Below, one piece after another: positions 42,504-51,240 of a stretch of 64,000 bases of DNA. The stretch covers positions 19,628 through 83,627 of the forward strand of contig NZ_WBMS02000009.1 in NCBI RefSeq assembly GCF_008923205.2, written 5' to 3'. A model generated the notes under the pieces. It saw only the letters and a list, made by a program, of their open reading frames with translations. It did not search any database and was not told where the DNA came from. Within the stretch, counting starts at the first letter, position 1. Each line of letters opens with the position of its first letter. The translations under genes were made by a program, and so were the position numbers. Source of the stretch: Actinomadura physcomitrii. GTDB lineage: Bacteria; Actinomycetota; Actinomycetes; Streptosporangiales; Streptosporangiaceae.

Positions 42504-43823
42504 ATGGTGAGGTTCCGGGCGGGCCGGCATGACCGCGAGATCCTGCGGCTGGCGGTGCCCGCGTTCGGCGCCCTGGTGGCGGAACCGCTGTTCCTGCTGT
42601 CCGACTCGGCGATCGTGGGGCACCTCGGGACGGCGCAGCTCGGCGGGCTCGGCGTCGCCGGGCAGGCCCTGAACACGCTGGTGTACCTGTGCGTGTTCCT
42701 CGCCTACGGCACGACGGCGGGCGTCGCGCGGCGGATCGGCGCGGGGGACCGGCGGGCGGCGGTGCGGCAGGGCATCGACGGGATGTGGCTGGCGGTCGCG
42801 ATCGGCGCGGTGCTGATCGCGGCGGGGTGGCCGCTGATCCCGCCGATCGTGGACGCGTTCGGCGCGTCCGCCGCGGTGGCGCCGTTCGCGGAGACCTACC
42901 TGCGGATCAGCCTGTTCGGGATCCCCTCGATGCTGGTGGTGCTGGCCGGGACGGGCGTGCTGCGCGGCCTGCAGGACACCCGCACGCCGCTGGCCGTCTC
43001 GATCGGCGGGTTCACGCTGAACCTGCTGCTCAACGCGGTGTTCGTGCTGGCGCTCGGGTGGGGGATCGCCGGATCGGCGTGGGGCACGGTGCTCGCGCAG
43101 ACCGGCAGCGCGGCGGTGTACGCGGCAGTGGTGCTGCGTGCGGCGCGCCGGGAGGGCGCTCCGGTCCGCCCGGACTGGGCCGGGTTGCGGACGTCCGCGA
43201 CGGCCGGTTTCAGGCTGCTGCTGCGGACGGCGGCGCTGCGGATGGTGCTGATCGTCGGGACGTCGGTCGCCGCCCGGATGGGCGACGCGGAGATCGCCGC
43301 GTACCAGGTGGGGTTCCAGGTGTGGACGCTGCTGGCGTTCGCGCTGGACGCGATCGCGATCGCCGGCCAGGCGATCACCGGACGGTATCTGGGCGCGGCG
43401 GACGTGTCCGGAACGCGGGCCGTCACGCGCCGGATGGTGAGCTGGGGCGTGGCGTGCGGGGTGGTGTTCGGGCTGGCGGTGCTGGCGGTGCGGCCGTGGC
43501 TGCCGGACCTGTTCACCTCGGACGGCGACGTGCGGCATCTGCTGCTGGTGTCGCTGGTGCTGGTGGCGGTGCTGCAGCCGGTCGCGGGCGTGGTGTTCGT
43601 CCTGGACGGGATCCTGATCGGGGCGGGCGACGGCGCGTATCTGGCGGTGACGACCCTGGTCGCGACCGTCGTGTTCCTTCCGGCGGCGCTGCTGCTGTAC
43701 GGGGCGGACGCGGGGATCGTCGGGCTGTGGGCGGCGATCGGGCTGTGGATGGCGACGCGGATGGTCACGCTGGGTCTGCGGGCGCGGGGCGACCGGTGGA
43801 TGGTGACGGGCGCGGTCCGGTAG
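42504..43823 (+). CDS. MATE-family efflux transporter (DinF-like)
   Basis: A 439-residue protein with twelve predicted helices and the MATE/DinF pattern (PAFGALVAEPLFLLSDSAIVGHLG; GVLRGLQDTRTPLAVSIGGFTLNLLLNAVFV). It is an Na+/H+-coupled multidrug or metabolite exporter. The gene occurs between rplI and dnaB in streptomycetes, so position is ancestral. Its end overlaps the TetR remnant on the other strand by about 59 nt. Confidence 0.9.
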   Translation: MVRFRAGRHDREILRLAVPAFGALVAEPLFLLSDSAIVGHLGTAQLGGLGVAGQALNTLVYLCVFLAYGTTAGVARRIGAGDRRAAVRQGIDGMWLAVAIGAVLIAAGWPLIPPIVDAFGASAAVAPFAETYLRISLFGIPSMLVVLAGTGVLRGLQDTRTPLAVSIGGFTLNLLLNAVFVLALGWGIAGSAWGTVLAQTGSAAVYAAVVLRAARREGAPVRPDWAGLRTSATAGFRLLLRTAALRMVLIVGTSVAARMGDAEIAAYQVGFQVWTLLAFALDAIAIAGQAITGRYLGAADVSGTRAVTRRMVSWGVACGVVFGLAVLAVRPWLPDLFTSDGDVRHLLLVSLVLVAVLQPVAGVVFVLDGILIGAGDGAYLAVTTLVATVVFLPAALLLYGADAGIVGLWAAIGLWMATRMVTLGLRARGDRWMVTGAVR

Positions 43824-44136
43824 CCGTCCCCCGGGCGGCGAGGCGCGCGCGCATGCCGTCGATGAGCAGGCCCAGCCCGTACTCGAACGCCTCGTCCGAG
43901 CCCGGGACCTCGGCGACGGCCCGGCCGAGCAGGCCGCTGGCGGACGGCGCGCCCTCGAGGCGTTCGAGCCCGTCGTCGTCCCGGTCGCGTCCGGCCTGCT
44001 CCTCGAGGACGGCGCCGCCGACGTAGTCGGTGGCGACGAGCAGGTTGAGCAGCGCCTCGCCGGGGGTGAACCCGGCGTCGCACAGCACGCGGAGCATGCC
44101 CTCGACGGCGGGCGCCCGGTCGGCGGTGGGCCGGCT
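43765..44136 (-). pseudogene. C-terminal remnant of a TetR-family regulator
   Basis: From about 44,136 the minus strand encodes SRPTADRAPAVEGMLRVLCDAGFTPGEALLNLLVATDYVGGAVLEEQAG (shown in part), then EAFEYGLGLLIDGMRARLAARG, the TetR C-terminal ligand/dimer domain of the tetracyclin-repressor-like class. The HTH is missing; upstream sequence belongs to a different fragment on the plus strand. Most likely a deletion removed the 5' half. Confidence 0.65.
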
Positions 44137-44139
44137 GCC

Positions 44140-44331
44140 GTGGAGGTGGTCGTCCTGGACCGGCTCGCCGAGGTGGACCGGCGCGCGAAGGCCGGCGCGA
44201 TCCACGGGCGCGTCGGCGAGATGCTCGACCGGCGCGGGCTCGGCGACGCCGTCGCCCGCGTCCAGGAGTCGATCATGGCCGGGGACGCGCTGACCCGCTG
44301 GTACGGCGCCGCCCGGGTCCCGGTGGCCTGA
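44140..44331 (+). pseudogene. C-terminal remnant of an unidentified gene
   Basis: A 63-codon open frame with LDRLAEVDRRAKAGAIHGRVGEMLDRRG and VQESIMAGDALTRWYGAARVP (partial) has the codon bias of a real gene but no start signal or known domain. It begins where the TetR remnant stops, in the divergent direction, suggesting the pair lost both 5' ends in one deletion. Identity unknown. Confidence 0.35.
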
Positions 44332-44403
44332 CGGGCCGGCGCGCCGGGGAGGCGGAGGGATTTCCGCAAGCCCACCCGCCTCCCCCGCCCCGCTCGCTAC
44401 TAT

Positions 44404-44419
44404 TCGAACATGTGTTCCA
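44404..44419. promoter_or_regulatory. LexA (SOS) box overlapping a leaderless start
   Basis: TCGAAC-ATGT-GTTCCA matches the actinobacterial SOS box TCGAACnnnnGTTCGA at 11 of 12 positions, and its spacer holds the ATG of the following small gene. TACTAT at 44,397-44,402 lies 7 nt upstream as a -10. LexA bound here would block transcription start. Confidence 0.65.
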
Positions 44420-44598
44420 CCCACGGCGAGCGGATGGCCCGGCTCACGCAGGCGATCGACGACCTCGCGGCGGAGGGCCTGGCCGGGCTGCCGCCCGAGA
44501 CGCTGGTGGAACGCATCGCCTGCATCTGGTCGCTGGTCGAGGGCATCGACCCCGAGATCGCCCGCCGCCGCACCCGCTACACCACGCCCGAGAACTGA
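44410..44598 (+). CDS. Small DUF222-like N-terminal protein, probably SOS-controlled
   Basis: Sixty-two residues beginning MCSTHGERMARLTQAIDDL, with DLAAEGLAGLPPETLVERIACIWSLVEGIDPEIARR (shortened), similar to the helical start of DUF222/13E12-family proteins, which are LexA-regulated in mycobacteria. The full HNH-nuclease part is absent; short stand-alone versions exist in actinobacteria. The start ATG lies inside the LexA box and 7 nt after a -10, so translation is probably leaderless. Confidence 0.6.
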   Translation: MCSTHGERMARLTQAIDDLAAEGLAGLPPETLVERIACIWSLVEGIDPEIARRRTRYTTPEN

Positions 44599-44640
44599 CC
44601 GCCCCGCCCCGCGTCTCGGCCGCGCGCCGGCCGTGCCGGA

Positions 44641-45612
44641 TCACCAGTTCAGGTTCAGCAGCCCGGGCCAGTCGCCGTCGCCCTGGTAGTACTGGGTCGG
44701 GTTCCCATAGTCATGGCCGCCGCCAGGCTTCGGCGGCGCCTTGGGCTTGCCCTTGGGCTTGTGCTTCGGTCTGCCCCTCGGCTTCGACGCCACCGCCGAG
44801 CCCTCCAGCCGGTCCGCGACCGCCCTGCGCAGCGCCGGCAGCCGCGAGTACAGCGCGTCGCCCGGACACGAGGTGTCGTTGTAGTCGCGGTGCCCGACGA
44901 TGGCCTCGCCCGGGTCGAGGTCGTACTCCCGGCAGAGCCACACGCACACCTCCAGCAGGGAGGCCCACAGGCGGCCGGGGGGCGCCGCCCTCATGTAGTT
45001 GCCCTCGTTCTCGATGCCGAGGGTGTGCTCGTTATTGTGCAGCGCCTGGGCGCCCACCACCAGGTCACCGGACCGGATCGACGCCAGGCTCCGGTTGCGG
45101 CCCTCCATCACGACACCGCCCCGGCTGATCGTGAGCTGCTGCCCGGTGTCGTCCCAGCCGCGCTTGTCCATGTGGAAGTTCTGGATGTAGCGGGACAGGC
45201 TGAACGCGTGCCCTAACGAGTAGTTGGTGGAGTTCCCCGTGTCGGTGTGGTGCACGATGATGTGGTCCGGCGCGCGGTCCAGGACCTTGGCCGGACGCTT
45301 GGGGGCTCGAGCCTTCCACTGCGCGCGCGTGTAGATGTGCGGCGCGTCCGCCGTGAACAGGGGCGCCTGCGCGTCGAGCAGGCGGCCGGCCGCCGGGGCG
45401 GGCGGCACCGCACCCGTGACGCCGTCCAGGTCCGGACCCGCCGGGGCTCCGTCCGCCATCGCACTGCCGCCGAACGGCGAGCCGAACGCCAAAACCTCCA
45501 GCAGCCCCGCGCCCACCGCGCCGCCGATCACCGACCGCCGCGTCACGGCCGCCACGGCCGTCATGTCGCGTTCCCGTCCGGCCGCGCCGTCCCCCGATTG
45601 CGCGATCAACAC
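44641..45612 (-). CDS. Tat-exported N-acetylmuramoyl-L-alanine amidase (PGRP type)
   Basis: GTG at 45,612 with AGGGGGA upstream gives 323 residues; an ATG 48 nt inside is possible. The twin-arginine signal is VTRRSVIGGAVGAGLLE. The amidase_2/PGRP domain has IIVHHTDTGNS (zinc His), GNYMRAAPP, and VGHRDYNDTSCPGDALYSRLPALRR with the second His and Cys; the tail is Lys/Pro/Gly rich and ends in DWPGLLNLNW. It cleaves the amide between MurNAc and L-Ala in peptidoglycan. It lies between rplI and the LexA-box gene. Confidence 0.9.
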   Translation of the reverse strand: MLIAQSGDGAAGRERDMTAVAAVTRRSVIGGAVGAGLLEVLAFGSPFGGSAMADGAPAGPDLDGVTGAVPPAPAAGRLLDAQAPLFTADAPHIYTRAQWKARAPKRPAKVLDRAPDHIIVHHTDTGNSTNYSLGHAFSLSRYIQNFHMDKRGWDDTGQQLTISRGGVVMEGRNRSLASIRSGDLVVGAQALHNNEHTLGIENEGNYMRAAPPGRLWASLLEVCVWLCREYDLDPGEAIVGHRDYNDTSCPGDALYSRLPALRRAVADRLEGSAVASKPRGRPKHKPKGKPKAPPKPGGGHDYGNPTQYYQGDGDWPGLLNLNW

Positions 45613-45695
45613 CGTCCCCCTTCGCCCCGCGATGATCTGATCACGGAACGTCATGGCCGCTCAGACGATCACCAAACACCGGGCGGTTCAGGGAC

Positions 45696-45709
45696 GTTTC
45701 ACATGAAAC
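45696..45709. promoter_or_regulatory. parS-like ParB binding site
   Basis: GTTTCACATGAAAC differs by one base from the consensus GTTTCACGTGAAAC that ParB binds near actinobacterial origins. It lies in the 327-bp gap between the amidase and rplI. ParB sites cluster near oriC, and the dnaB/rplI region is normally origin-proximal, which supports the call. Confidence 0.6.
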
Positions 45710-45795
45710 CCAGAGAGATACGGGACGTGCCCGCCCTGTTCTTGTGCAAGAGATTGCGGGGACGAGAGGCGATGCGGACCGGAAACGCGCGCCGC

Positions 45796-45825
45796 CCCGG
45801 ACGCGGAACGACCCCCGCGTCCGGG
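45796..45825 (-). terminator. Terminator of the rpsF-ssb-rpsR-rplI operon
   Basis: CCCGGACGCGG and CCGCGTCCGGG form a perfect 11-bp stem with an 8-nt loop about 115 nt downstream of the rplI stop on the minus strand. Confidence 0.6.
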
Positions 45826-45939
45826 TTGATCCCGGTACGCGAGGGCCGTCCTGAACGCGTGCGCCGACGGACCGGCGCGGCCTGCCTCAGGCCCGGGACG
45901 CTCCGCGCTCAGGCGAAGGCACCGGGCCCCAGGCGGACC

Positions 45940-46386
45940 TCAGGCCTCGACGACGTTGACGTCGATCGTGGCGTTGACGTCGCTGTGCAGCCGCACGCTG
46001 ACGCGGTGGGTGCCGACCGTTTTGATCGGGTTGCCGATCTCGATCCGGCGGCGGTCCAGCTCGGGACCGTCGGCCGCGCGCACCGCCTCAGCGATGTCCG
46101 CGGCGGTCACGGCGCCGAACAGGCGGCCGTTGCTGCCGGTGCGGGTGCGCAGCGTCACGCGCAGCGCCGCCAGCTGGCCGGCGACCTCCTTGGCGTGCTC
46201 GACGGTCGCGATCTCGCGGGCCGCGCGCGCCTTCTTGATCGAGTCGATCTGCTTCTCGGCGCCCCGGGTCCACTGGATGGCGAACCCGCGCGGGACGAGG
46301 TAGTTGCGGCCGTAGCCGTCGCGGACCTCGATGACGTCGCCGGGCTCGCCGAGCCCGGAGACCTGCTGGGTCAGGATGAGCTTCAT
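45940..46386 (-). CDS. rplI: 50S ribosomal protein L9
   Basis: The 148-residue protein has the L9 N-terminal signature [13 protein letters not shown] and [19 protein letters not shown], a connecting helix and a C-terminal RNA-binding domain ([16 protein letters not shown]). It is the last gene of the operon and follows rpsR by 17 nt. Confidence 0.97.
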   Translation of the reverse strand: MKLILTQQVSGLGEPGDVIEVRDGYGRNYLVPRGFAIQWTRGAEKQIDSIKKARAAREIATVEHAKEVAGQLAALRVTLRTRTGSNGRLFGAVTAADIAEAVRAADGPELDRRRIEIGNPIKTVGTHRVSVRLHSDVNATIDVNVVEA

Positions 46387-46403
46387 GATCGTTACCCCCG
46401 GCC

Positions 46404-46640
46404 TCAGCGCGCGGTGCTGGTGTACGGCAGCAGCGCCATCTCGCGGGCGTTCTTGATCGCCGTGGCGACGTCCCGCTGGTGCTGGGTGCAGTTGCCGGTC
46501 ACCCGCCGGGCACGGATCTTGCCGCGGTCGGAGATGAACTTCCGCAGCAGGCCCGTGTCCTTGTAGTCGACGTAGGAGATCTTCTCCTGGCAGAAAACGC
46601 AAACCTTCTTCTTCGGCTTGCGGGGAGGTGGCTTCGCCAT
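46404..46640 (-). CDS. rpsR: 30S ribosomal protein S18 (zinc form)
   Basis: A 78-residue S18 with [16 protein letters not shown] and [17 protein letters not shown]; the CVFC pair and the later Cys make it the zinc-binding C+ type. GGAGG lies just before the ATG. It follows ssb and precedes rplI in the usual order. Confidence 0.97.
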   Translation of the reverse strand: MAKPPPRKPKKKVCVFCQEKISYVDYKDTGLLRKFISDRGKIRARRVTGNCTQHQRDVATAIKNAREMALLPYTSTAR

Positions 46641-46724
46641 CGTGGTGCTCCTTAGAGAGAGCCCCGCTCACGCGGGAATGGACGTGGAAATGTCGCTGGT
46701 CTTGCTGTGCGGTTGGAAGAGCGG

Positions 46725-47291
46725 TTAGAAGGGCGGGTCGTCGGAGAACCCGCCGCCCCCACCGCCGCCGCCGGTCGCCCAGGGGTCGTTGGCCTGGCCG
46801 CCCTGCTGGCCGCCGCCGAAGCCGCCGCCGCCCTGGCCGCCGTCACCGAAACCGCCGCCCTGGCCACCGCCGCCGAAGCCGCCGCCGCCCTGGCCGCCGC
46901 CTCCGAAGCCACCGCCGCCGCCCTGCCGCTGGGTCTTGTTGACCTTGGCGGTGGCGTTGCGCAGCGACGGGCCGACCTCGTCGACCTCGATCTCGAAGAC
47001 GGTGCGCTTCTCACCCTCGCGGGTCTCGTACGAGCGCTGCTTGAGCCGGCCCTGCACGATCACCCGCATGCCGCGCTGCAGGGTCTCGGCCACGTTCTCG
47101 GCGGCCTGCCGCCAGACGTTGCAGGTGAGGAAGAGCGCCTCGCCGTCCTTCCAGTCGTTCGACTGGCGGTCGAAGAACCGCGGCGTCGAGGCGATGCGGA
47201 AGGACGCGACCGCCTGGCCGCTGGGGGTGAAGCGCAGGTTCGGGTCCTCGACGAGGTTCCCGACGATCGTGATTACGGTGTCGCCTGCCAT
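46725..47291 (-). CDS. ssb: Single-stranded DNA-binding protein
   Basis: A 188-residue SSB: OB fold ([27 protein letters not shown], in part, to about 115), a Gly/Gln/Phe-rich tail of GGGGF units, and the acidic C-terminal tip SDDPPF that recruits repair and replication proteins. It sits between rpsF and rpsR as in most actinobacteria. Confidence 0.97.
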   Translation of the reverse strand: MAGDTVITIVGNLVEDPNLRFTPSGQAVASFRIASTPRFFDRQSNDWKDGEALFLTCNVWRQAAENVAETLQRGMRVIVQGRLKQRSYETREGEKRTVFEIEVDEVGPSLRNATAKVNKTQRQGGGGGFGGGGQGGGGFGGGGQGGGFGDGGQGGGGFGGGQQGGQANDPWATGGGGGGGGFSDDPPF

Positions 47292-47328
47292 GGGGCTCGC
47301 TCCGGCTGGTGTGAGGGCTGAGCCGGGC

Positions 47329-47619
47329 TCAGTGGACCTCGGGGCGGATGACCTTGGTACGGAGGATCGACTCGCTCAGGTTGAGCTGCCGGTCGAGCTC
47401 CTTGACCGTGGCAGGCTCAGCCGACAGGTCGACCACCGCGTAGATGCCTTCGGACTTCTTCTGGATGTCGTACGCCAGGCGCCGCCGGCCCCAGACGTCG
47501 ACCTTCTCGACGCTGCCGCCGCCGTCCTTGACGACCTTCAGGAACGGGTCGAGCGCCGCGTTCGCGGTGCGCTCGTCGATGCCGGGGTCGAGGATCGCCA
47601 TCAGTTCGTATCGACGCAT
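47329..47619 (-). CDS. rpsF: 30S ribosomal protein S6
   Basis: A 96-residue S6 with [19 protein letters not shown] and [23 protein letters not shown] (shortened). First gene of the rpsF-ssb-rpsR-rplI operon; the 271-bp upstream gap holds its promoter and a 16-bp tandem repeat (GGCCGCGGGGAGACCG at 47,799-47,830). Confidence 0.97.
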   Translation of the reverse strand: MRRYELMAILDPGIDERTANAALDPFLKVVKDGGGSVEKVDVWGRRRLAYDIQKKSEGIYAVVDLSAEPATVKELDRQLNLSESILRTKVIRPEVH

Positions 47620-47798
47620 GCTGTGTCCCTACCTCCTCTGGACTGGCGGTCACGGTCTCTCCGTGACAGGAGGGCTCTTGCGTCCCCCGCGGCCGCGCCG
47701 GACCCGGATCAGCCGGGTGCGCACCTGCCGCGAGACCGGTACAGGCTACCAACAGTCGGCAGCGTACGAGCCGGTTCCGGGCCTCCGGAGGCCGCGAG

Positions 47799-47839
47799 GG
47801 CCGCGGGGAGACCGGGCCGCGGGGAGACCGGGCCGCGGG
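47799..47839. repeat. 16-bp tandem repeat upstream of rpsF
   Basis: GGCCGCGGGGAGACCG occurs twice head to tail, followed by a partial third unit. No gene is visible in 47,620-47,890 around it. Likely a GC-rich minisatellite with no known role. Confidence 0.5.
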
Positions 47840-47890
47840 CCGCGGAGATCGGGACCCGCGGCCACGGGGGACCGGGTATCGGGGCCGCGG

Positions 47891-48055
47891 CTAGCGGCAG
47901 GCGGCCGGATGGCCGGGGGCTCTGCGCCGCCGCCGCTCCAGCTCCGCCATGATGTCGGCCATCCGGGCCCGCATCCGGGCCGTCTGGGTCGTCAGCATGG
48001 ACAGCTCCTCGACGAGCTCCGCGTCGCCGATGACCCCGAGTTCGCTGGAGTTCAT
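47891..48055 (-). CDS. 54-residue coiled-coil small protein
   Basis: ATG at 48,055 starts a 54-residue helical product (LVEELSMLTTQTARMRARMADIMAELERRRRR, in part) likely to form a short coiled coil, with an Arg-rich end. Unknown function; found upstream of rpsF in related genomes by pattern only. Confidence 0.5.
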   Translation of the reverse strand: MNSSELGVIGDAELVEELSMLTTQTARMRARMADIMAELERRRRRAPGHPAACR

Positions 48056-48312
48056 CGCCTCGCCTCCGCTCCCCGGCCCGCGCGGGCCGGCACGCTCTCC
48101 CTCACGGTGTGCTCCTCCCGGACCCGGCGTCCCCCCGGATCCCGGCCGGTGTTCTCGAATCCATGTTCGACCGTACCGGGTGATGCCGACATTTCCGAGC
48201 GCCCGCCCCGGTTGATCTTCCGGTCGGCTGGGCATTTTTTCTGCACATGGTCCGTCCGGTCCCGCGTTCACCATGCGCACCGCGCGGGGCACCACGAAGT
48301 GAGGAGGTCCGG

Positions 48313-48621
48313 ATGCCAGAGCAGGTAGCCGGCACTGGGCACGCGACCACCGGGAGCCGGGCCGAGGCCGAGAGCCACCGGCTCCAGGACGTCCTCGCCG
48401 TCCTGGCGTTCACGCTGGGGATCGCCGCGCTCGTCCTCGGCGGGGGCGTTCCCGCGGCCCACTTCGTCGGCCTGGTGGTCGGCATCATCGGCCTGCCGCT
48501 CGCGCTCGTCTCGCAGATGATCTCGGCGACGACCAACGAGCGCTGGCTGAACGTCATCGGCATGGTGGGCTCGTTCGTCGGCGCCGGCTTCGCGATCAGC
48601 CACGGCGGCTTCTCGATCTGA
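48313..48621 (+). CDS. Small membrane protein
   Basis: ATG at 48,313 with GAGGAGG upstream gives 102 residues with two or three membrane helices ([56 protein letters not shown]). Family not recognised. It is divergent from the 54-residue gene and separate from the next gene. Confidence 0.65.
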   Translation: MPEQVAGTGHATTGSRAEAESHRLQDVLAVLAFTLGIAALVLGGGVPAAHFVGLVVGIIGLPLALVSQMISATTNERWLNVIGMVGSFVGAGFAISHGGFSI

Positions 48622-48823
48622 CCGCACCGCCCCCCGCGCCCTGACCGCACCGCCCCCGGCGCCGGGCCGGGCGCCGTCCCCGCCGGCCCGGTGCGACCGC
48701 GCCTCCGGCCCCCGCCGGAGGTGGTTTCCGCATGCCTGCAGCGACGCACACCGGGCCAGGACGCTCCGGCCGCGGGGCGCGTTGCGGGGCGAAACGTCGG
48801 AGGGCGCGGCTAACCTCGGTGCC

Positions 48824-49591
48824 ATGCGCATCGGAGCCCACGTCGACCAGACCAACCCGCTCGACAACGCCCGCGCGGTCGGAGCCGACGTCGTCCAGTT
48901 CTTCCTGGGCGACCCGCAGGGCTGGAAGAAGCCCGTCCTGCCGGAGGGCGTCGAGGCGCTGGAGGGCTCCGGCGTGGACGTCTACGTGCACGCCCCCTAC
49001 ACGATCAACGTGGCGACGTCCAACAACCGGATCCGGATCCCGAGCCGCAAGAACCTCGCGCAGCAGCTCGACGCGGCCGCGTCGGTCGGCGCGAAGGGCC
49101 TGATCGTGCACGGCGGGCACGTGCTGAAGGACGACGACCCCGAGACCGGCTTCGAGAACTGGCGCAAGGTGTTCGAGCGCACCGAGTGCCCGATCCCGGT
49201 GCTCATCGAGAACACCGCGGGCGGCGGCAACGCCATGGCCCGCAAGTTCGACCGGATCGCCCGCCTGTGGGAGGTGCTGTCCGGCGTGCCGGGGCTGGAC
49301 GACAAGCTCGGCTTCTGCCTCGACACCTGCCACGCGCACGCCGCCGGCGAGGAGCTGGTCGACGCCGTCGACCGGATCAAGGCCATAACCGGCCGCATCG
49401 ACCTCGTGCACTGCAACGACAGCCGGGACGCGTTCGGCTCCGGCGCCGACCGGCACGCCAACCTCGGCAGCGGCAGCATCGACCCCGAGCTGATCCTGGC
49501 CGTGGTGCGGGCCGCGGACGCGCCGGTCGTGGTGGAGACGCCCGCCGCCGGGCAGGCCGACGACATCGCCTGGCTGCGCGACAAGGTCTGA
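48824..49591 (+). CDS. Endonuclease IV-like AP endonuclease (TIM barrel)
   Basis: The 255-residue TIM-barrel protein has the Nfo/AP-endonuclease family 2 pattern: [87 protein letters not shown] (in part) and VVETP, providing the trinuclear zinc ligands. It would cut DNA 5' of abasic sites. Six copies of a 9-bp repeat begin right at its stop codon. Confidence 0.85.
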   Translation: MRIGAHVDQTNPLDNARAVGADVVQFFLGDPQGWKKPVLPEGVEALEGSGVDVYVHAPYTINVATSNNRIRIPSRKNLAQQLDAAASVGAKGLIVHGGHVLKDDDPETGFENWRKVFERTECPIPVLIENTAGGGNAMARKFDRIARLWEVLSGVPGLDDKLGFCLDTCHAHAAGEELVDAVDRIKAITGRIDLVHCNDSRDAFGSGADRHANLGSGSIDPELILAVVRAADAPVVVETPAAGQADDIAWLRDKV

Positions 49592-49645
49592 CCCGACAAG
49601 CCCGGCAGGCCCGGCGGCCCCGGCAGGCCCGGCAGGCCCGGCTGG
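49592..49645. repeat. 9-bp tandem repeat directly after the endonuclease IV gene
   Basis: Six consecutive 9-bp units follow the TGA: CCCGACAAG, CCCGGCAGG, CCCGGCGGC, CCCGGCAGG, CCCGGCAGG, CCCGGCTGG. The remaining gap to 49,818 has no gene. Confidence 0.7.
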
Positions 49646-49818
49646 CAAGATCAGGCCACCCGTGGAACCCGGACGGCGCGCCGGGCATCCAACCCAGTGA
49701 CGACCGGCATGGCGACAAACTCGCGATGGCACGTCACACTGGCATAATCCGGAACCCCAGCTCATCAGCGCACGCGCGTCCTCTCGGCGGCGGGCGCGCG
49801 AACCGATCGGGAGCCCCC

Positions 49819-50208
49819 ATGGCCCAGCCCCCGTACGATCCCTACGGTTACGGGTCGAACGACCCCTACGCTCCCCAGCCGTACTCGCAGCCGCCCGTCC
49901 AGCACCACTACTACAGCGGCAGCAGCGTGCCGGCCTCCCGCGGCACCAACGGCATGGCGACCGCGTCGATGGTGCTGGGCCTGGTCGGTTTCGTCAGCTG
50001 CGGCCTGACCTCCGTGCTCGCGATCATCTTCGGGCACGTCGCGCAGAGCCAGATCAAGCGGACGCGCGAGGAGGGCTCGGGGATGGCCGTCGCCGGCCTG
50101 ATCCTCGGCTACATCGTCACCGCCGGCTGGGCGATCTTCTGGATCTTCTACATCTGGCTGTGGGCGATCGTGTTCGGCAGCGCCGCGACGTCCGGCACCA
50201 CGTACTAG
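49819..50208 (+). CDS. DUF4190 membrane protein
   Basis: A 129-residue protein with a Pro/Tyr/Gln-rich N-terminus (1-40) and two membrane helices separated by a charged loop: NGMATASMVLGLVGFVSCG; GHVAQSQIKRTREEGSGMAVAGLILGYI (in part). DUF4190 proteins are widespread in actinobacteria with unknown function. ATG at 49,819. Confidence 0.85.
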   Translation: MAQPPYDPYGYGSNDPYAPQPYSQPPVQHHYYSGSSVPASRGTNGMATASMVLGLVGFVSCGLTSVLAIIFGHVAQSQIKRTREEGSGMAVAGLILGYIVTAGWAIFWIFYIWLWAIVFGSAATSGTTY

Positions 50209-50227
50209 CAAAGGGGCGCGCCCTCGG

Positions 50228-50698
50228 TCAGGACGCGAGCCGGGGGACGCCCGCGATCTCCACGCCCACGCTCGCCAGCAGCACCACCATGGGCGTAGGC
50301 GTGTCCCGCCAGGCCTTGACCGCGTTTCCGAAGACGTCCAGGACGGTCCGGAAGGCGCCCTGGTCGGCGTCGGCGAGCTCCGCCCACGACTCGTAGAGGA
50401 CGAGGTAGCCGCTCTTGGCGGGCGTCCACGACAGGTCGGACAGGCAGTCCTCCAGCGCGTCCCAGTTGGCGCCGAACCAGTCGGGGAACGCGAAGGCGTC
50501 CGCGCACACCCGCAGGAACGCGTCCTTGTCGTGAGCCCGGCGCCCGTCCAGGTGGACGGCGTGCCAGCCCGCCTCCTCGGCCCGTTCCGTCCAGGACGTG
50601 TCGCCGACGGCGCCGGGGACGGCGGGCGTCCGCCACTGGTAGACGCCCGGCCGCAGCCGCCCGGCGAGCAGCTCGTCCAGTGCTCGATTCGCGTTCAC
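50228..50698 (-). CDS. Barstar-family protein (ribonuclease inhibitor fold)
   Basis: GTG at 50,698 (GGGAG upstream) gives 156 residues. HAVHLDGRRAHDKDAFLRVCADAFAFPDWFGANWDALEDCL (in part) is the barstar signature FP.WFG.NWDAL.D. Barstar inhibits barnase-type RNases. No barnase gene is seen nearby, so it is an orphan or acts on a distant partner. Confidence 0.85.
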   Translation of the reverse strand: MNANRALDELLAGRLRPGVYQWRTPAVPGAVGDTSWTERAEEAGWHAVHLDGRRAHDKDAFLRVCADAFAFPDWFGANWDALEDCLSDLSWTPAKSGYLVLYESWAELADADQGAFRTVLDVFGNAVKAWRDTPTPMVVLLASVGVEIAGVPRLAS

Positions 50699-50921
50699 GT
50701 CGTCTCCCGGTGGTCGTGCTCCCGCGCACGCGGGACGTCCCGGGGCCGCTCGCCCCACCGGCCGCGATCATCCCCGGCATTCACCTACGAAATCCTCAAG
50801 TCGCCGCAATCGTCGCGGCGATCCCCTCGCAACCGCGGCTGACCTGGCACGACGCCCGGGGCCCGATCCGGCCATCGCGTAGGCCAACGAACGTGAACGC
50901 CACCGAGTTTCTCCGACCGCT

Positions 50922-51209
50922 CGCATCGACGAGACGTTCGCCGGGCTGGAGGTGAACCCCGGGTTCGCCGCGAAGATGCGGGCGGCGCTGCCCGAGCTGC
51001 CCGACGCCCCGTCGCCCGGGCAGGTCGAGGCGTGGGTGGAGCTGGCCGAACTGGTCGGCGACCCCGGTTTCCGCGCCGCGGTCCGGCGGATGGCGGAGTT
51101 CCAGGCCGAGGAGTCCGCGCGCGGCACCGCGCAGGACGGCTGGCCCCGCCTCACCGAGATCACGATCGAGAAGGCGAGCGCGTGGTTCATCGCCGCCCTG
51201 CGCCGCTGA
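50922..51209 (+). pseudogene. C-terminal remnant of a MerR-family regulator
   Basis: RIDETFAGLEVNPGFAAKMRAALPELPD, VEAWVELAELVGDPGFRAAVRRMAEF (in part) and a tail are typical of the effector domain of one class of actinobacterial MerR regulators. The frame is closed upstream by a stop at about 50,880 and there is no MerR HTH. A GTG at 50,952 could give an 85-residue product, but the gene appears truncated at its 5' end. Confidence 0.65.
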
Positions 51210-51240
51210 CCCCGGCGCCGCTGACCCCGGCGCCGCGGTG

